A stretch of DNA of 40,581 nucleotides from assembly GCF_003116015.1 (NCBI RefSeq), contig NZ_LGQZ01000167.1:1-40581 (forward strand). The letters are read 5' to 3'. A program made the position numbers and the translations under genes. The DNA comes from Azospirillum sp. TSO22-1. Its GTDB lineage: Bacteria; Pseudomonadota; Alphaproteobacteria; Azospirillales; Azospirillaceae. Each line of letters begins with the position of its first letter. Positions within the stretch are counted from its first letter, which is position 1. Under the pieces are notes generated by a model that was given only the letters and a program-made list of their open reading frames with translations, had not been told where the DNA came from and did no database searches. Shown one piece after another: positions 25,332-35,297 of this stretch.

Positions 25332-27278
25332 TCAGCACCGGACATTCGATGATGCGGATTGCTCCGGGGATGCCTGATGAGCATTCCTGACGAGGTTGGC
25401 CACCCAATGCCCTGCGACCCATGACTCGAAGTCTTCCACACGATCCCACAGAGATTCCCGGAGGCTTTCCAGCATCATTTTCTTGTTCAGGATGCTGAAG
25501 ACCGACTGGTCGTGGCGGTGTTTGACGAACGTCTCCGCCTCCTCGCCGTCACTGCTTGGGATATCCGTGGCAAAGACGGGGTCCTGCATGAGCCGCAGCC
25601 ATTCGGCGGCGAATTCCCTCGTCTCATCGCACACCCTCCACACCGAAGCCGTCGCCGCGATCTGGTCGCTGTCGGCGATGTCCGGGGCGGTGGCGTTCAT
25701 GGCACGCAACACCTGCCCTTTTGTCCATGCACGCTCGATACAGGGGAACCCCGGTGTGGTTGCGGAAGCGAAAACAAGCATCCTTGCGCCCGACGAACGC
25801 AGCGCGTCGATGGCTTCGCCCAGATCTTTCTGAAGGATTGAACCGCTGTCGCAATAGACGAGGAACTCGGCGTCCGTCGCCGCCAACATGGACGCGATGA
25901 TATAAGGCTTCCACAGCCAGTACCCGCCGCCGGACGGGTGACGCAGGATCGGCGCGTTCTTCTCGACGAAATCGGTATCCAGAGTGTCGGGGCCGAAGCA
26001 TACGAGGTCCGCCCGTTCTCCCGATCGGGCGAGCCAATTCTTCGCCCAGGCGATGTGGGCCTGCTGCAACGCCTGATGATGCCCGTCCGCCGTCGCGTAG
26101 TTCATGACCACCACACCGCCGGGACGGGTGACGGGAACGGCCTCACGCAGGCCGCTGGACCGCCGCCGGAGCACGCAGGTCAGCGAGTCGCCGCTGCGGT
26201 AGACGCCGCTCCGCGAGAGATCGACGGTTTGATCGAGGAATTTCATATCCTCGTCGCTCATGTACCCGGACGTCCATCCCTGCCCGGCGAGAGCCCGGCC
26301 GATCATCTGCAGCGTGCCGTTGCCGCCGCCCTCCTCCACGTCGTATCCCTCGCTGATCGAGGTGTGAAGATCCTCAACGACGAAGTATCCCCCGGGCTTT
26401 ACCAGGCAGAACAGGCTCGCGAGCGTGTACTGCTGGTCGCGCATCAAATGGGATGCGTCGTCGATGATGATATCGAATGTCCCCTGGAGAAATTTCGCGC
26501 GGAATTGGTCGATGTACTCCCGCCGCGATTGATCCAGCGTGTGCAGGACGATGCGCGGATGCTGGCCGGCCGAGACCTCCCGAAGGAAGGCGTCCGCATC
26601 GGGAAAGACGTGGCCGTTCCCCTGGTGGCCGGTGAAATGATCGGCACCGTGGATGACGGCGTGCGGGAACCAGTCCCGCCACATCTTCAGGCTCGCGCCG
26701 AAGAAGACCCCGATCTCGAGCACTTTCGTGACGCGCAGCCTGATCGGCGAAAAGACCGCCTCGTAGATGTCGCAGAAGCCGTGCGGGACCTTGTCCGTTC
26801 CATATTTCCTGCCGAGGGCGGCCAGCGGCGCCGTCAGGAACGGGATCTCCTCGGCGTAGACCTCCACCTCGTCCAGATGCAGGACGGTCCGCCCCTGCAG
26901 TTGAAGGTGAACGAAGCGCGCCTTGTGCCCCGAACATTCCACAACGAGCGGCCTGCCGTCCTCGACCCCTCCGAAGGAGGCCTCACCAGCGTGAATCGAC
27001 TCCCACGCCACGCCATCCGCGGACACCCGCACCATCAGGCTCCTGGCGCGCTCGGCCGATGCGGTTCCGGCAGCGCCGTGATTGTACACGACGATGGTCG
27101 TCAGGAAAAAAACCTGCCCGAGATCGGCTTGCCACCACGGATTGCTTTCGAGATCCGTCTGAAAACTGAAGCCGCCCGTCTTTTTGCCGTTCACGGCACC
27201 TGCCGCGTCATGGGGGCCCAAGGCCGGGCTCCAGGAACTCTGACTGGCGCGCTTGTTGATGGCGACGTTCACAGGCAT
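25332..27278 (-). CDS. Fusion: F5/8C-like lectin + methyltransferase + glycosyltransferase-like
   Basis: A 648-residue three-part protein. Residues 1-145 resemble an F5/8 type C (discoidin-like) carbohydrate-binding domain (NVAINKRASQSS, then NPWWQADLGQ, then a C-terminal VEVY). Residues about 150-375 form a class I methyltransferase like the sugar O-methyltransferases of the CmcI/MycE kind: VLEIG at 186-190 and the acidic DDASH with D273 and D274. Residues about 390-630 look like a glycosyltransferase-type domain with YCDSGS around D477 and GGYWLWKPYI before it. An AGGAG lies ten bases before the ATG. Its GC content is lower than that of its neighbours, suggesting transfer. Joint binding and modification of a cell-surface or secreted glycan is an inference. 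Confidence 0.75.
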   Translation of the reverse strand: MPVNVAINKRASQSSWSPALGPHDAAGAVNGKKTGGFSFQTDLESNPWWQADLGQVFFLTTIVVYNHGAAGTASAERARSLMVRVSADGVAWESIHAGEASFGGVEDGRPLVVECSGHKARFVHLQLQGRTVLHLDEVEVYAEEIPFLTAPLAALGRKYGTDKVPHGFCDIYEAVFSPIRLRVTKVLEIGVFFGASLKMWRDWFPHAVIHGADHFTGHQGNGHVFPDADAFLREVSAGQHPRIVLHTLDQSRREYIDQFRAKFLQGTFDIIIDDASHLMRDQQYTLASLFCLVKPGGYFVVEDLHTSISEGYDVEEGGGNGTLQMIGRALAGQGWTSGYMSDEDMKFLDQTVDLSRSGVYRSGDSLTCVLRRRSSGLREAVPVTRPGGVVVMNYATADGHHQALQQAHIAWAKNWLARSGERADLVCFGPDTLDTDFVEKNAPILRHPSGGGYWLWKPYIIASMLAATDAEFLVYCDSGSILQKDLGEAIDALRSSGARMLVFASATTPGFPCIERAWTKGQVLRAMNATAPDIADSDQIAATASVWRVCDETREFAAEWLRLMQDPVFATDIPSSDGEEAETFVKHRHDQSVFSILNKKMMLESLRESLWDRVEDFESWVAGHWVANLVRNAHQASPEQSASSNVRC

Positions 27279-27480
27279 CGTCTTTTGCTCCTGGCAACAT
27301 CTCGAATTCTTGACGGCAAGGAAAAGGCGTCGGCCTGCTTTACGGACATCCTAGCCGATATGATGTTTGATCAATGCGCCTCTCAAGGTATCGGTCTTAT
27401 TCCGTCCGCTGCAAGGTCGTTTTTGACGCTACGCGGCGTCGCCCGCGCGATGCGGCTGCGACGCGCCGGCCGACCAGGAT

Positions 27481-27538
27481 CCAAGGGCCGCCGGCCCTTG
27501 GCGGAGGGAGCGCGAGGGAGGCGGCGCCTCCCTCGCAT
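27481..27538 (+). repeat. Two-hairpin dispersed element, copy 1
   Basis: Two stems, CCAAGGGCC/GGCCCTTGG and GAGGGAGGC/GCCTCCCTC, are joined by CGGAGGGAGCGC and followed by GCAT. A second copy on the opposite strand at 31314-31364 keeps both stems and the joining sequence. It lies between glpX and the fusion gene. Confidence 0.75.
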
Positions 27539-27553
27539 GACCCCACGGGCGCC

Positions 27554-28549
27554 TTACTTGGCGACGCCCGGCTTCTGCTTGAAGTTGTGGTGCGCCTCGA
27601 TGTAGCGCACCGTGCCCGACTTCGAGCGCATGATCACCGAGTGGGTGATCGCCCCACCGGGGAAGCGGCGGACGCCGCGCAGCATGGCGCCGGTGGTGAC
27701 GCCGGTAGCGGCGAACATCACGTTGCCGCTGGCCAGCTCGGTCAGGCTGTACTTCTTGGTCAGGTCCTTGACGCCCCAGCGGGCGGCGCGGGCCTTCTCG
27801 TCGTCGTTGCGGAACAGCAGCCGGCCCTGGAACTGGCCGCCGATGCAGCGCAGCGCCGCGGCGGCCAGCACGCCTTCCGGCGCACCGCCGGAGCCGACGT
27901 ACATGTCCACGCCGGCGTCCGGCTGGCTGGTGGCGATCACGCCCGACACGTCACCGTCGGAGATCAGCATGATGCGCGCACCCGCCTCGCGGACGCGGGC
28001 GATCAGCTCGGCGTGGCGCGGGCGGTCGAGGATGCAGACCACCAACTCCTCCACCTCGGTGCCCTTGGCCCGGGCCAGCGCCTTGAGGTTGTTGGCCGGC
28101 GTCTCGTCCAGGTCGACCAGCCCCTCGGGCAGGCCGGCGCCGATGGCGATCTTGTCCATGTAGACGTCGGGGGCGTTGAGGAAGCCGCCCTCGTCGGCCA
28201 TCGCCACCACGGCCAGCGCGTTCGGGCCGCCCTTGGCGGTGATGGTGGTGCCCTCCAGCGGGTCGAGTGCGATGTCGACCTTCGGGCCGCGGCCCTGGCC
28301 GGCACCGACCTTCTCGCCGATGTAGAGCATCGGCGCCTCGTCGCGCTCACCCTCGCCGATCACGACGGTGCCGTCGATGTAGAGGGTGTTGAGCGCCTGG
28401 CGCATGGCGTCGACGGCGGCCTGGTCGGCGAGCTTCTCGTCGCCGCGGCCCATCAGCAGCGACGCGGACAGCGCCGCCGCCTCGGTGACGCGCACGGCCT
28501 CGAGCGCCAGGTTCCGGTCCATGCCGGACAGGTCGACAGTTTGTGGCAT
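27554..28549 (-). CDS. glpX: Fructose-1,6-bisphosphatase class II
   Basis: GlpX removes the 1-phosphate of fructose 1,6-bisphosphate in gluconeogenesis, or of sedoheptulose bisphosphate in the Calvin cycle. The 331 residues match the family length. Characteristic stretches are IGEGERDEAPMLYIGE, the metal/phosphate motif DPLEGTT, ISDGDVSG and the substrate motif SGGAPEGVLAAAALR. It is the third gene of the aminotransferase-hom-glpX set, 43 bases after hom. This order is conserved in many alphaproteobacteria, where recJ usually comes next. Confidence 0.95.
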   Translation of the reverse strand: MPQTVDLSGMDRNLALEAVRVTEAAALSASLLMGRGDEKLADQAAVDAMRQALNTLYIDGTVVIGEGERDEAPMLYIGEKVGAGQGRGPKVDIALDPLEGTTITAKGGPNALAVVAMADEGGFLNAPDVYMDKIAIGAGLPEGLVDLDETPANNLKALARAKGTEVEELVVCILDRPRHAELIARVREAGARIMLISDGDVSGVIATSQPDAGVDMYVGSGGAPEGVLAAAALRCIGGQFQGRLLFRNDDEKARAARWGVKDLTKKYSLTELASGNVMFAATGVTTGAMLRGVRRFPGGAITHSVIMRSKSGTVRYIEAHHNFKQKPGVAK

Positions 28550-28592
28550 GTTGGTCGTTCTCCCGAACTCTCGGTCTTGTTGTGTCGTGTTC

Positions 28593-29881
28593 TTAGAACT
28601 GCTCGATGCGGATCATGCGCGGCGGCTCCAGCACGGCCGCCTGCGCGGCGATCTGCGCCAGCGCCTTCTGCATGGACGCCTCGTTGGTGTCGTGGGTGGT
28701 GAGCACCACCGGCACCGCCTCGCCAGGCGACCGGCCGCGCTGCAGGAAGCTCTCCATCGACACGTTGTTGTCCCGCAGCACCGCCGCCACCTCCGCTATC
28801 ACGCCGGGGCGGTCGACGACCATCAGGCGGACGTAGTACGCCCCCTGCCGGCCTTCCATCGGCGAGGGGTCGAGCGCCGCCAGCTGCGACGCCGGAACCC
28901 CGAAGGTCGGCGTGCTGCGCCCGCGCGCCACGTCCACCAGGTCGGCGACCACGGCCGACGCGGTCGGGCCGGCGCCGGCGCCGCGGCCGACCAGCCAGAC
29001 GCGGTCGACGAAGTCGCCCTGCGCCACCACGGCGTTGAACACGCCGTCCACCGCGGCGATGGGGGCGTCCTTCGGCACCATGCAGGGGTGCACGCGCTGC
29101 TCGACGCCGTTGCGGGTCAGCCGCGCGATGCCCAGCAGCTTGATCCGGTAGCCCAGCTCCTCGGCGTACTTCAGGTCGACCGCCGAGACGTGGCGAATGC
29201 CCTCGATGTAGACGTTCTGGAAATCCACCGGCACACCGAATGCCACCGAGGTGAGGATCGCCAGCTTGTGCGCCGCGTCGATGCCGTCGATGTCGAAGCT
29301 CGGGTCCGCCTCGGCGTAGCCCAGCGCCTGCGCCTCGGCCAGCACGTCGGCGAACTCGCGGCCCGTGGTCCGCATCTCGGTGAGGATGTAGTTGCAGGTG
29401 CCGTTGAGGATGCCGTGCACCTCGCTCACCCGGTTGGCGGCGAGGCCCTCGCGCAGCGCCTTGATCACCGGGATGCCGCCGGCCACCGACGCCTCGAACG
29501 CCAGCGCCAGCCCGCGCCCCTCGGCGAGGCCGGCCAGCGCCGGGCCGTGGTTGGCGAGCAGCGCCTTGTTGGCGGTCACCACGGAGCGCCCCTGCTCCAG
29601 CGCCGTCTCGACGGTGGCCTTGGCCGGCCCGTCGGAGCCGCCGATCAGCTCGACCACCACGTCCACGTCGGGTGCCGCCGCCATGGCGACCGGATCCTCG
29701 AACCAGCGGACGTGGCTGAGATCAACGCCACGCTCCTTCGAGCGGTCGCGGGCGCTGACCGCCGTCACCTGGATGCGGCGGCCGCAGCGCTGCTCGATGA
29801 GCCCGCCGTGCTCGGCCAGCACCTTGAGTACACCGGCGCCGACCGTGCCCAGGCCGGCGACCGCGATCTTGAGGGGAGCCG

Positions 29882-29885
<4 letters not shown>
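28593..29885 (-). CDS. hom: Homoserine dehydrogenase
   Basis: This enzyme reduces aspartate semialdehyde to homoserine for threonine and methionine synthesis. It has 430 residues. The N-terminal NAD(P)-binding motif is GLGTVGAGVLKVL. The catalytic domain carries VTANKALLANHG, GGIPVIKALREGL, ILNGTCNYILTEM and the lysine region SFDIDGIDAAHKLAIL. A C-terminal ACT domain (VRLMVVDRPGVIAEVAAVL) is present and probably senses threonine. The GTG start overlaps the stop of the aminotransferase gene (GTGA). Confidence 0.95.
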
Positions 29886-31159
<1,274 letters not shown>

Positions 31160-31313
31160 GGACGCTCCGAGACCTTCGCCGGCCGCGGGCTGGACCAGGA
31201 AAAGGCAAGCGGACCGGGACCACCTATCTACCGCCCCGCCCACGGATTAGCGAGGCAAATTTCGCACAGCCGCGTTGTGCAGGTTGCGTTTGGCAAGGGT
31301 GCGGTGCGGTGGA

Positions 31314-31364
31314 ATGCGAGGGGCCCCGCCCCTCGCGCTCCCCGCCAAAGGCCGGGGGCCTTGG
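31314..31364 (-). repeat. Two-hairpin dispersed element, copy 2
   Basis: On the minus strand it reads CCAAGGCC-CCCG-GCCTTTGG, then CGGGGAGCGC, then GAGGGGC-GGG-GCCCCTC, then GCAT. Order, joining bases and the terminal GCAT match copy 1. The stem bases differ from copy 1 in paired fashion. It lies between the lipoprotein and aminotransferase genes. Confidence 0.75.
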
Positions 31365-31381
31365 GGAACCAACTTCTGGAC

Positions 31382-31732
31382 TCACCCCTTCGGCTTCGGC
31401 GGAACCGGCACCGGCTTGTACTTCTCCTCCAGCTCCTTCGCCGCGGCGCGCGCCTGGGCGCGCTCCTGCTCCAGCGCGGTCATGTCCTTCTGCCGCTGCT
31501 CGACGCTCGGCACGTCGGTCGGGCGCGGCGGCACCGTGGCCAGGTTCGGGTACGCCTTGTTCTCGCCGCTCATGCCGCGGATCGGCGTCGCCGCGTCGGG
31601 CGGCGGGCCGCCGCCGAACACCGATCCGACCAGGCCGGTGTCCAGCACCCGCTCGCCGCACCCGCCCAGCGCCAGCAGGGCCGCGAGGCCGCCAACCGCC
31701 ATGAACCCCTTGCCCGCCCTGCTCTTCGCCAT
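31382..31732 (-). CDS. Small lipoprotein
   Basis: A 116-residue protein starting at MAKSRAGKG, chosen because GGAG sits eight bases upstream and a lipoprotein signal follows at once. The lipobox is LALGGC, so the mature protein would begin at that Cys. The mature part has a Gly/Pro stretch, a helical segment (QRQKDMTALEQERAQARAAAKELEEKY, likely a coiled coil) and a Pro/Lys tail. It is probably anchored in the envelope. I do not recognise the family. It is divergent from phaC. Confidence 0.75.
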   Translation of the reverse strand: MAKSRAGKGFMAVGGLAALLALGGCGERVLDTGLVGSVFGGGPPPDAATPIRGMSGENKAYPNLATVPPRPTDVPSVEQRQKDMTALEQERAQARAAAKELEEKYKPVPVPPKPKG

Positions 31733-31752
31733 TCTGTTCACTCCACGAACCT

Positions 31753-31787
31753 GTCCTTTGGTTCGGCCTTGTCTTCGGCCAAAGGAC
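31753..31787. promoter_or_regulatory. 9-bp perfect inverted repeat in the divergent region
   Basis: GTCCTTTGG (31753-31761) and CCAAAGGAC (31779-31787) are separated by 17 bases. The repeat lies just upstream of the lipoprotein start, between it and phaC. It could be an operator or a leader hairpin. Confidence 0.45.
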
Positions 31788-31862
31788 ATAAAATCTTCAT
31801 ACCGAAGGTGTATGAGTGCAAGATGCGTCCTTCGCGGATGCAGCAATCCCACACGATCCCCG

Positions 31863-31890
31863 TTTCAAATTCCGTACGGCACTGTATAAA
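31863..31890 (+). promoter_or_regulatory. Candidate phaC promoter
   Basis: TTTCAA (31863-31868), a 16-base spacer and TATAAA (31885-31890) lie 50 bases before the phaC start. The -10 box is good and the -35 box is weak. AAGGA precedes the ATG. Confidence 0.4.
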
Positions 31891-31939
31891 CCTCTGAACA
31901 GCGTCCCTGAAGCCGAAACGATACGATAAGGACTGCGCC

Positions 31940-33745
31940 ATGGCCGACAACCAGGCCCCGGATGTGAAGCTCCCCGATCCCGTCGAGCTGTCGCGGGCGA
32001 TGACCCGCATCGCCGAGCAGAGCCAGAAGCTGGTCACCGATTTCCTGGCCCGCCAGACCGCCGATGGCGGTGTCGGCGGCGTCGCCAATCCGGATCCGAT
32101 GGGCGTCGGCAACGCCTTCCTGGAGATGACCAAGCGCATGATGGCCGATCCGGCCAAGCTGATGAAGGCGCAGATGACCCTGTGGCAGGATTACCTGACC
32201 CTGTGGCAGCGCACCACGCAGCGCCTGCTGGGCCAGGAGGCCGAGCCGGTCATCACCCCGGCCAAGGACGACCGCCGCTTCAAGGACTCGGCCTGGGACG
32301 AGAACACGCTGTTCGACTTCATCAAGCAGTCGTACCTGCTCAGCGCCCGCTGGATGCAGTCGACGGTCAACGACGTCCAGGGCCTGGACGACCACACCGC
32401 CAAGAAGGTCGATTTCTACACCCGCCAGTTCGTCGATGCGATGGCGCCCTCCAACTTCGTCATGACGAATCCGGAGGTGCTGCGCACCACCGTGGAGACC
32501 GGCGGCGAGAACCTGGTCAAGGGCCTGGAGCACCTGCTGAAGGACCTGGAGCGCGGCAAGGGTGAGTTGCGCATCTCGATGACCGACTACGACGCCTTCC
32601 AGGTCGGCAAGAACATCGCCTCGACCCCGGGCAAGGTGGTCTTCCAGACCGACCTGATGCAGCTGGTCCAGTACACGCCGACGACGCCGGACGTCGCCAA
32701 GCGTCCGCTGATGATCGTGCCGCCCTGGATCAACAAGTTCTACATCCTCGATCTGCGCGAGAAGAACAGCTTCGTGAAGTGGGCGGTGGACCAGGGCCAC
32801 ACCGTCTTCGTCCTGTCCTGGGTCAACCCGGACGAGAAGCTGGCGCAGAAGACCTTCGAAGACTACATGACCGAGGGCGTGCTGGCCGCGCTCGACGCCA
32901 TCGAGAAGCAGACCGGCGAGAAGGACGTCAACGCCGTCGGCTACTGCCTGGGCGGCACCCTGCTCGGCTCGACGCTGGCCTACATGGCGGCCAAGAAGGA
33001 CGACCGCATCAAGTCGGCGACCTTCTTCACCACCATGCTGGACTTCGCCGAGGCCGGCGAGCTCTCCGTCTTCATCGACGAGGAGCAGCTGAACTTCATC
33101 GAAGGCCAGATGGCCGAGAAGGGCTATCTGGACGGCGCCAAGATGGCGACCACCTTCAACATGCTGCGCGCCAACGACCTGATCTGGTCGTTCGTGGTGA
33201 ACAACTACCTGCTCGGCAAGGACCCGTTCCCGTTCGACCTGCTGTACTGGAACAGCGACTCGACGCGCATGCCGGCGGCGATGCACAGCTTCTACCTGCG
33301 CTCGATGTACCAGAAGAACCTGCTGTGCCAGCCGGGCGGCGTGACGCTGAAGGGCGAGAAGATCGACCTGCGCAAGGTCAAGACCCCGGCCTTCTTCCTC
33401 TCCACCCGCGAGGACCACATCGCGCCGTGGAAGTCGACCTACCAGGGCACGCAGCTGTTCACCGGCCCGATCAAGTTCGTGCTGGCGGCGTCGGGCCACA
33501 TTGCCGGCGTCGTCAACCCGCCGGCGGCCGAGAAGTACTGCTACTGGACGAACGAGAAGCTGCCGAAGGACTCCGAGGCTTGGCTGAAGGACTCCAAACA
33601 GAACCCCGGCTCCTGGTGGCCGGCCTGGCAGGAGTGGGTGACCGGCTTCGCCAACGGCAAGGTCCCGGCCCGCGACCCCGCCAAGGGCAAGCTGAAGGCC
33701 CTGGACGAGGCGCCGGGGTCGTACGTCAAGACCAAGGTGTCGTAA
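31940..33745 (+). CDS. phaC: Class I poly(3-hydroxyalkanoate) synthase
   Basis: PhaC joins 3-hydroxyacyl-CoA units into polyhydroxyalkanoate granules. At 601 residues it has the length of class I enzymes, which work without PhaE or PhaR partners. The lipase-like box GYCLGG has the catalytic Cys336. Asp492 (TREDHIAPW) and His520 (ASGHIAGVVNPP) complete the triad. Family landmarks PPWINKFYILDLREKNS and VLSWVNPDE are present. The N-terminal 190 residues form the helical phasin-interacting region. No phaA, phaB or phasin gene is next to it. Confidence 0.95.
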   Translation: MADNQAPDVKLPDPVELSRAMTRIAEQSQKLVTDFLARQTADGGVGGVANPDPMGVGNAFLEMTKRMMADPAKLMKAQMTLWQDYLTLWQRTTQRLLGQEAEPVITPAKDDRRFKDSAWDENTLFDFIKQSYLLSARWMQSTVNDVQGLDDHTAKKVDFYTRQFVDAMAPSNFVMTNPEVLRTTVETGGENLVKGLEHLLKDLERGKGELRISMTDYDAFQVGKNIASTPGKVVFQTDLMQLVQYTPTTPDVAKRPLMIVPPWINKFYILDLREKNSFVKWAVDQGHTVFVLSWVNPDEKLAQKTFEDYMTEGVLAALDAIEKQTGEKDVNAVGYCLGGTLLGSTLAYMAAKKDDRIKSATFFTTMLDFAEAGELSVFIDEEQLNFIEGQMAEKGYLDGAKMATTFNMLRANDLIWSFVVNNYLLGKDPFPFDLLYWNSDSTRMPAAMHSFYLRSMYQKNLLCQPGGVTLKGEKIDLRKVKTPAFFLSTREDHIAPWKSTYQGTQLFTGPIKFVLAASGHIAGVVNPPAAEKYCYWTNEKLPKDSEAWLKDSKQNPGSWWPAWQEWVTGFANGKVPARDPAKGKLKALDEAPGSYVKTKVS

Positions 33746-33760
33746 GTCTCTGCCTCCCCT

Positions 33761-33779
33761 CCCCCACCTCCGGTGGGGG
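33761..33779 (+). terminator. Hairpin after phaC
   Basis: CCCCCACC-TCC-GGTGGGGG is a perfect 8-bp stem 15 bases after the phaC stop. There is no T-run. It may be a REP-type element or a weak terminator. Confidence 0.4.
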
Positions 33780-33902
33780 CGCGGAACCGATGCCGAAGGC
33801 AACAAGCGCCGGAGGCGATTGTAGGTGAAGCGCGGCCGCCCGACTTGCGGGCGGCCGTGGTCAGGGTGGGGGCAACGCCCTTCACGAAAAGCGCCCAAAA
33901 CA

Positions 33903-33931
33903 AAAGGCCCCGGGAAACTCCCGGGGCCTTT
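33903..33931. terminator. Bidirectional intrinsic terminator between phaC and the ompA-family gene
   Basis: A perfect 13-bp stem (left arm AAAGGCCCCGGGA, loop AAC). On the minus strand it is followed by TTGTTTTGG, and on the plus strand by TGTCTTTG. It lies 25 bases after the stop of the minus-strand OmpA-family gene and can serve both convergent genes. Confidence 0.85.
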
Positions 33932-33956
33932 GTCTTTGCGGCGGACCGCAGGTGCC

Positions 33957-34526
33957 TTACGACGTCGGGGAGACGGTCGGCAGGACCTGGGCGCGGCGGT
34001 TCGACGGCTCGCGGACGTTGTCGCCGGTCTTGACCAGCAGCTCGGTCTCGCCCTTGCCCTCGGTGGTGATGGCGTTCGCCGGGATGCCCTTGGCGACCAG
34101 CGCGCGCTTCACCGACTCGGCGCGGCGCACCGAGAGCTTCTGGTTGTAGCTCGGCTTGCCCGAGGTGTCGGTGTGGCCGACGACGCGGACGCGGACGGCC
34201 TGGCCCTTGGCGGCGGTGACCATGTCGCTCAGGACGCGGTCGGCGGCCGGGGTGATGTTCGACTTATCCCAGTCGAAGAACACCAGGTACTCGCGCTGCA
34301 GACCGCCGACCGGGGTGGCCGTGGTCGTGGCGACGGTCGGCTTGCACTTGTAGCTGTCCTGATGGATGACGTAGCCGCCATCGGCCGTACGGGCCGCGAC
34401 GTTGCCCCAGCCGATGACCGGGTTGCACCACTCCGTGGCCTCGGCCTGGGCCAGGGCCGGGGAGGCCATCAGGCCGCCGGCGACGATCATGGCCGGAACC
34501 GCGGCCAGACCCAAAGTAAACTTCAT
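33957..34526 (-). CDS. OmpA-family peptidoglycan-binding protein
   Basis: An envelope protein of 189 residues. ATG 34526, the second of two adjacent ATGs, is better spaced from GGGGAG. A signal peptide is clear (LGLAAVPAMIVAGGLMASPALAQA). The C-terminal OmpA domain binds peptidoglycan: YLVFFDWDKSNITP, VVGHTDTSG, LSVRRAESVKRAL and the final NRRAQVLP. The part between (WCNPVIGW, with two cysteines) is short and unknown, so this is not a full porin. It may tether the outer membrane to the wall. Confidence 0.88.
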   Translation of the reverse strand: MKFTLGLAAVPAMIVAGGLMASPALAQAEATEWCNPVIGWGNVAARTADGGYVIHQDSYKCKPTVATTTATPVGGLQREYLVFFDWDKSNITPAADRVLSDMVTAAKGQAVRVRVVGHTDTSGKPSYNQKLSVRRAESVKRALVAKGIPANAITTEGKGETELLVKTGDNVREPSNRRAQVLPTVSPTS

Positions 34527-34651
34527 CATTGCTCCCCTCACTCTCTCGTTTCGAGAACGCATCCCGTGGTGGTGCATACCGTCCGGAATTCCGCCCGGTA
34601 CACCGAGGTAAAACCAGTGCGCCTGGGCGGCGCTTCCCAAACACAGTAATG

Positions 34652-34676
34652 GAACAGGACGTTCCGTCCTATTCCT
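34652..34676. repeat. Inverted repeat upstream of the OmpA-family gene
   Basis: GGAACAGGAC and GTCCTATTCC (one mismatch) flank GTTCC. It lies about 130 bases upstream of the OmpA-family start and 90 bases after the carbonic anhydrase stop, both minus strand. No T-run is seen. Confidence 0.4.
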
Positions 34677-34765
34677 CCGGAAGCCCTAGCCGCCGCTGTT
34701 CAACACCGCGGAATGGCTGAGACACCGGCGCCACACTACACCGAACGGCAAGGGCCAAGCCAGCC

Positions 34766-35284
34766 TCAACCGTCCCGGTACTCTTTCGCAAGCTCGGAGT
34801 ATTGCATCGCGGACACAGGGAAGTAGGCCAGTTCCGCCTCGGACAGCGCGCGCACCGGCCTCGCGGGGGCTCCGGCCCACAGCCAGCCGCTTTTCACGCG
34901 CTTTCCGGGGGTTACCAGGGCTCCCGCCGCCACCATGGCGCGCGACTCGACGACCGCGCCGTCCATCACGCAGGCCTTCATGCCGACGAAGCAGCCACTG
35001 TCCAGAGTGCAGGCGTGCAACAGTGCCATGTGCCCGACCGTGACATCGTCGCCGATGTAGGTCCCCTGCCCGCGGCGGGCGACGTGGATGATCGTGCCGT
35101 CCTGGATGTTGGTGCGCGCGCCGATTCGGATCTCGTTGACATCGCCGCGCAGCACGCAGCCGTACCAGATTCCACTCTCCGGCCCGATCACCACGTCACC
35201 GCTGACGACGGCCGTCTCGGCCACGAAGGCCGTCGGGTCGATCGTCGGCAGCACGTTGCGATAGGGTCGGATGAGCGCGGGCAT
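34766..35284 (-). CDS. Gamma-class carbonic anhydrase-like hexapeptide protein
   Basis: A 172-residue left-handed beta-helix protein of the gamma-carbonic anhydrase/YrdA family. Repeats such as AVVSGDVVIGPESGIWYGCVLRGDV build the helix. Metal-ligand histidines are visible in IIHVARRG and in VGHMALLHAC. The YrdA-type ending GAPARPVR is present. It may hydrate CO2 or serve only as a scaffold; family members vary. It lies 13 bases after argC on the same strand and may be co-transcribed. Confidence 0.88.
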   Translation of the reverse strand: MPALIRPYRNVLPTIDPTAFVAETAVVSGDVVIGPESGIWYGCVLRGDVNEIRIGARTNIQDGTIIHVARRGQGTYIGDDVTVGHMALLHACTLDSGCFVGMKACVMDGAVVESRAMVAAGALVTPGKRVKSGWLWAGAPARPVRALSEAELAYFPVSAMQYSELAKEYRDG

Positions 35285-35297
35285 GCGGGTCGGTTCC

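Noticed and set aside
33761..33779. Third copy of the two-hairpin element
   Set aside because: Only one stem is present and the joining sequence is absent.
31865..33898. 677-codon minus-strand frame opposite phaC
   Set aside because: Composition is that of an antisense shadow; phaC has its full catalytic triad on the plus strand.
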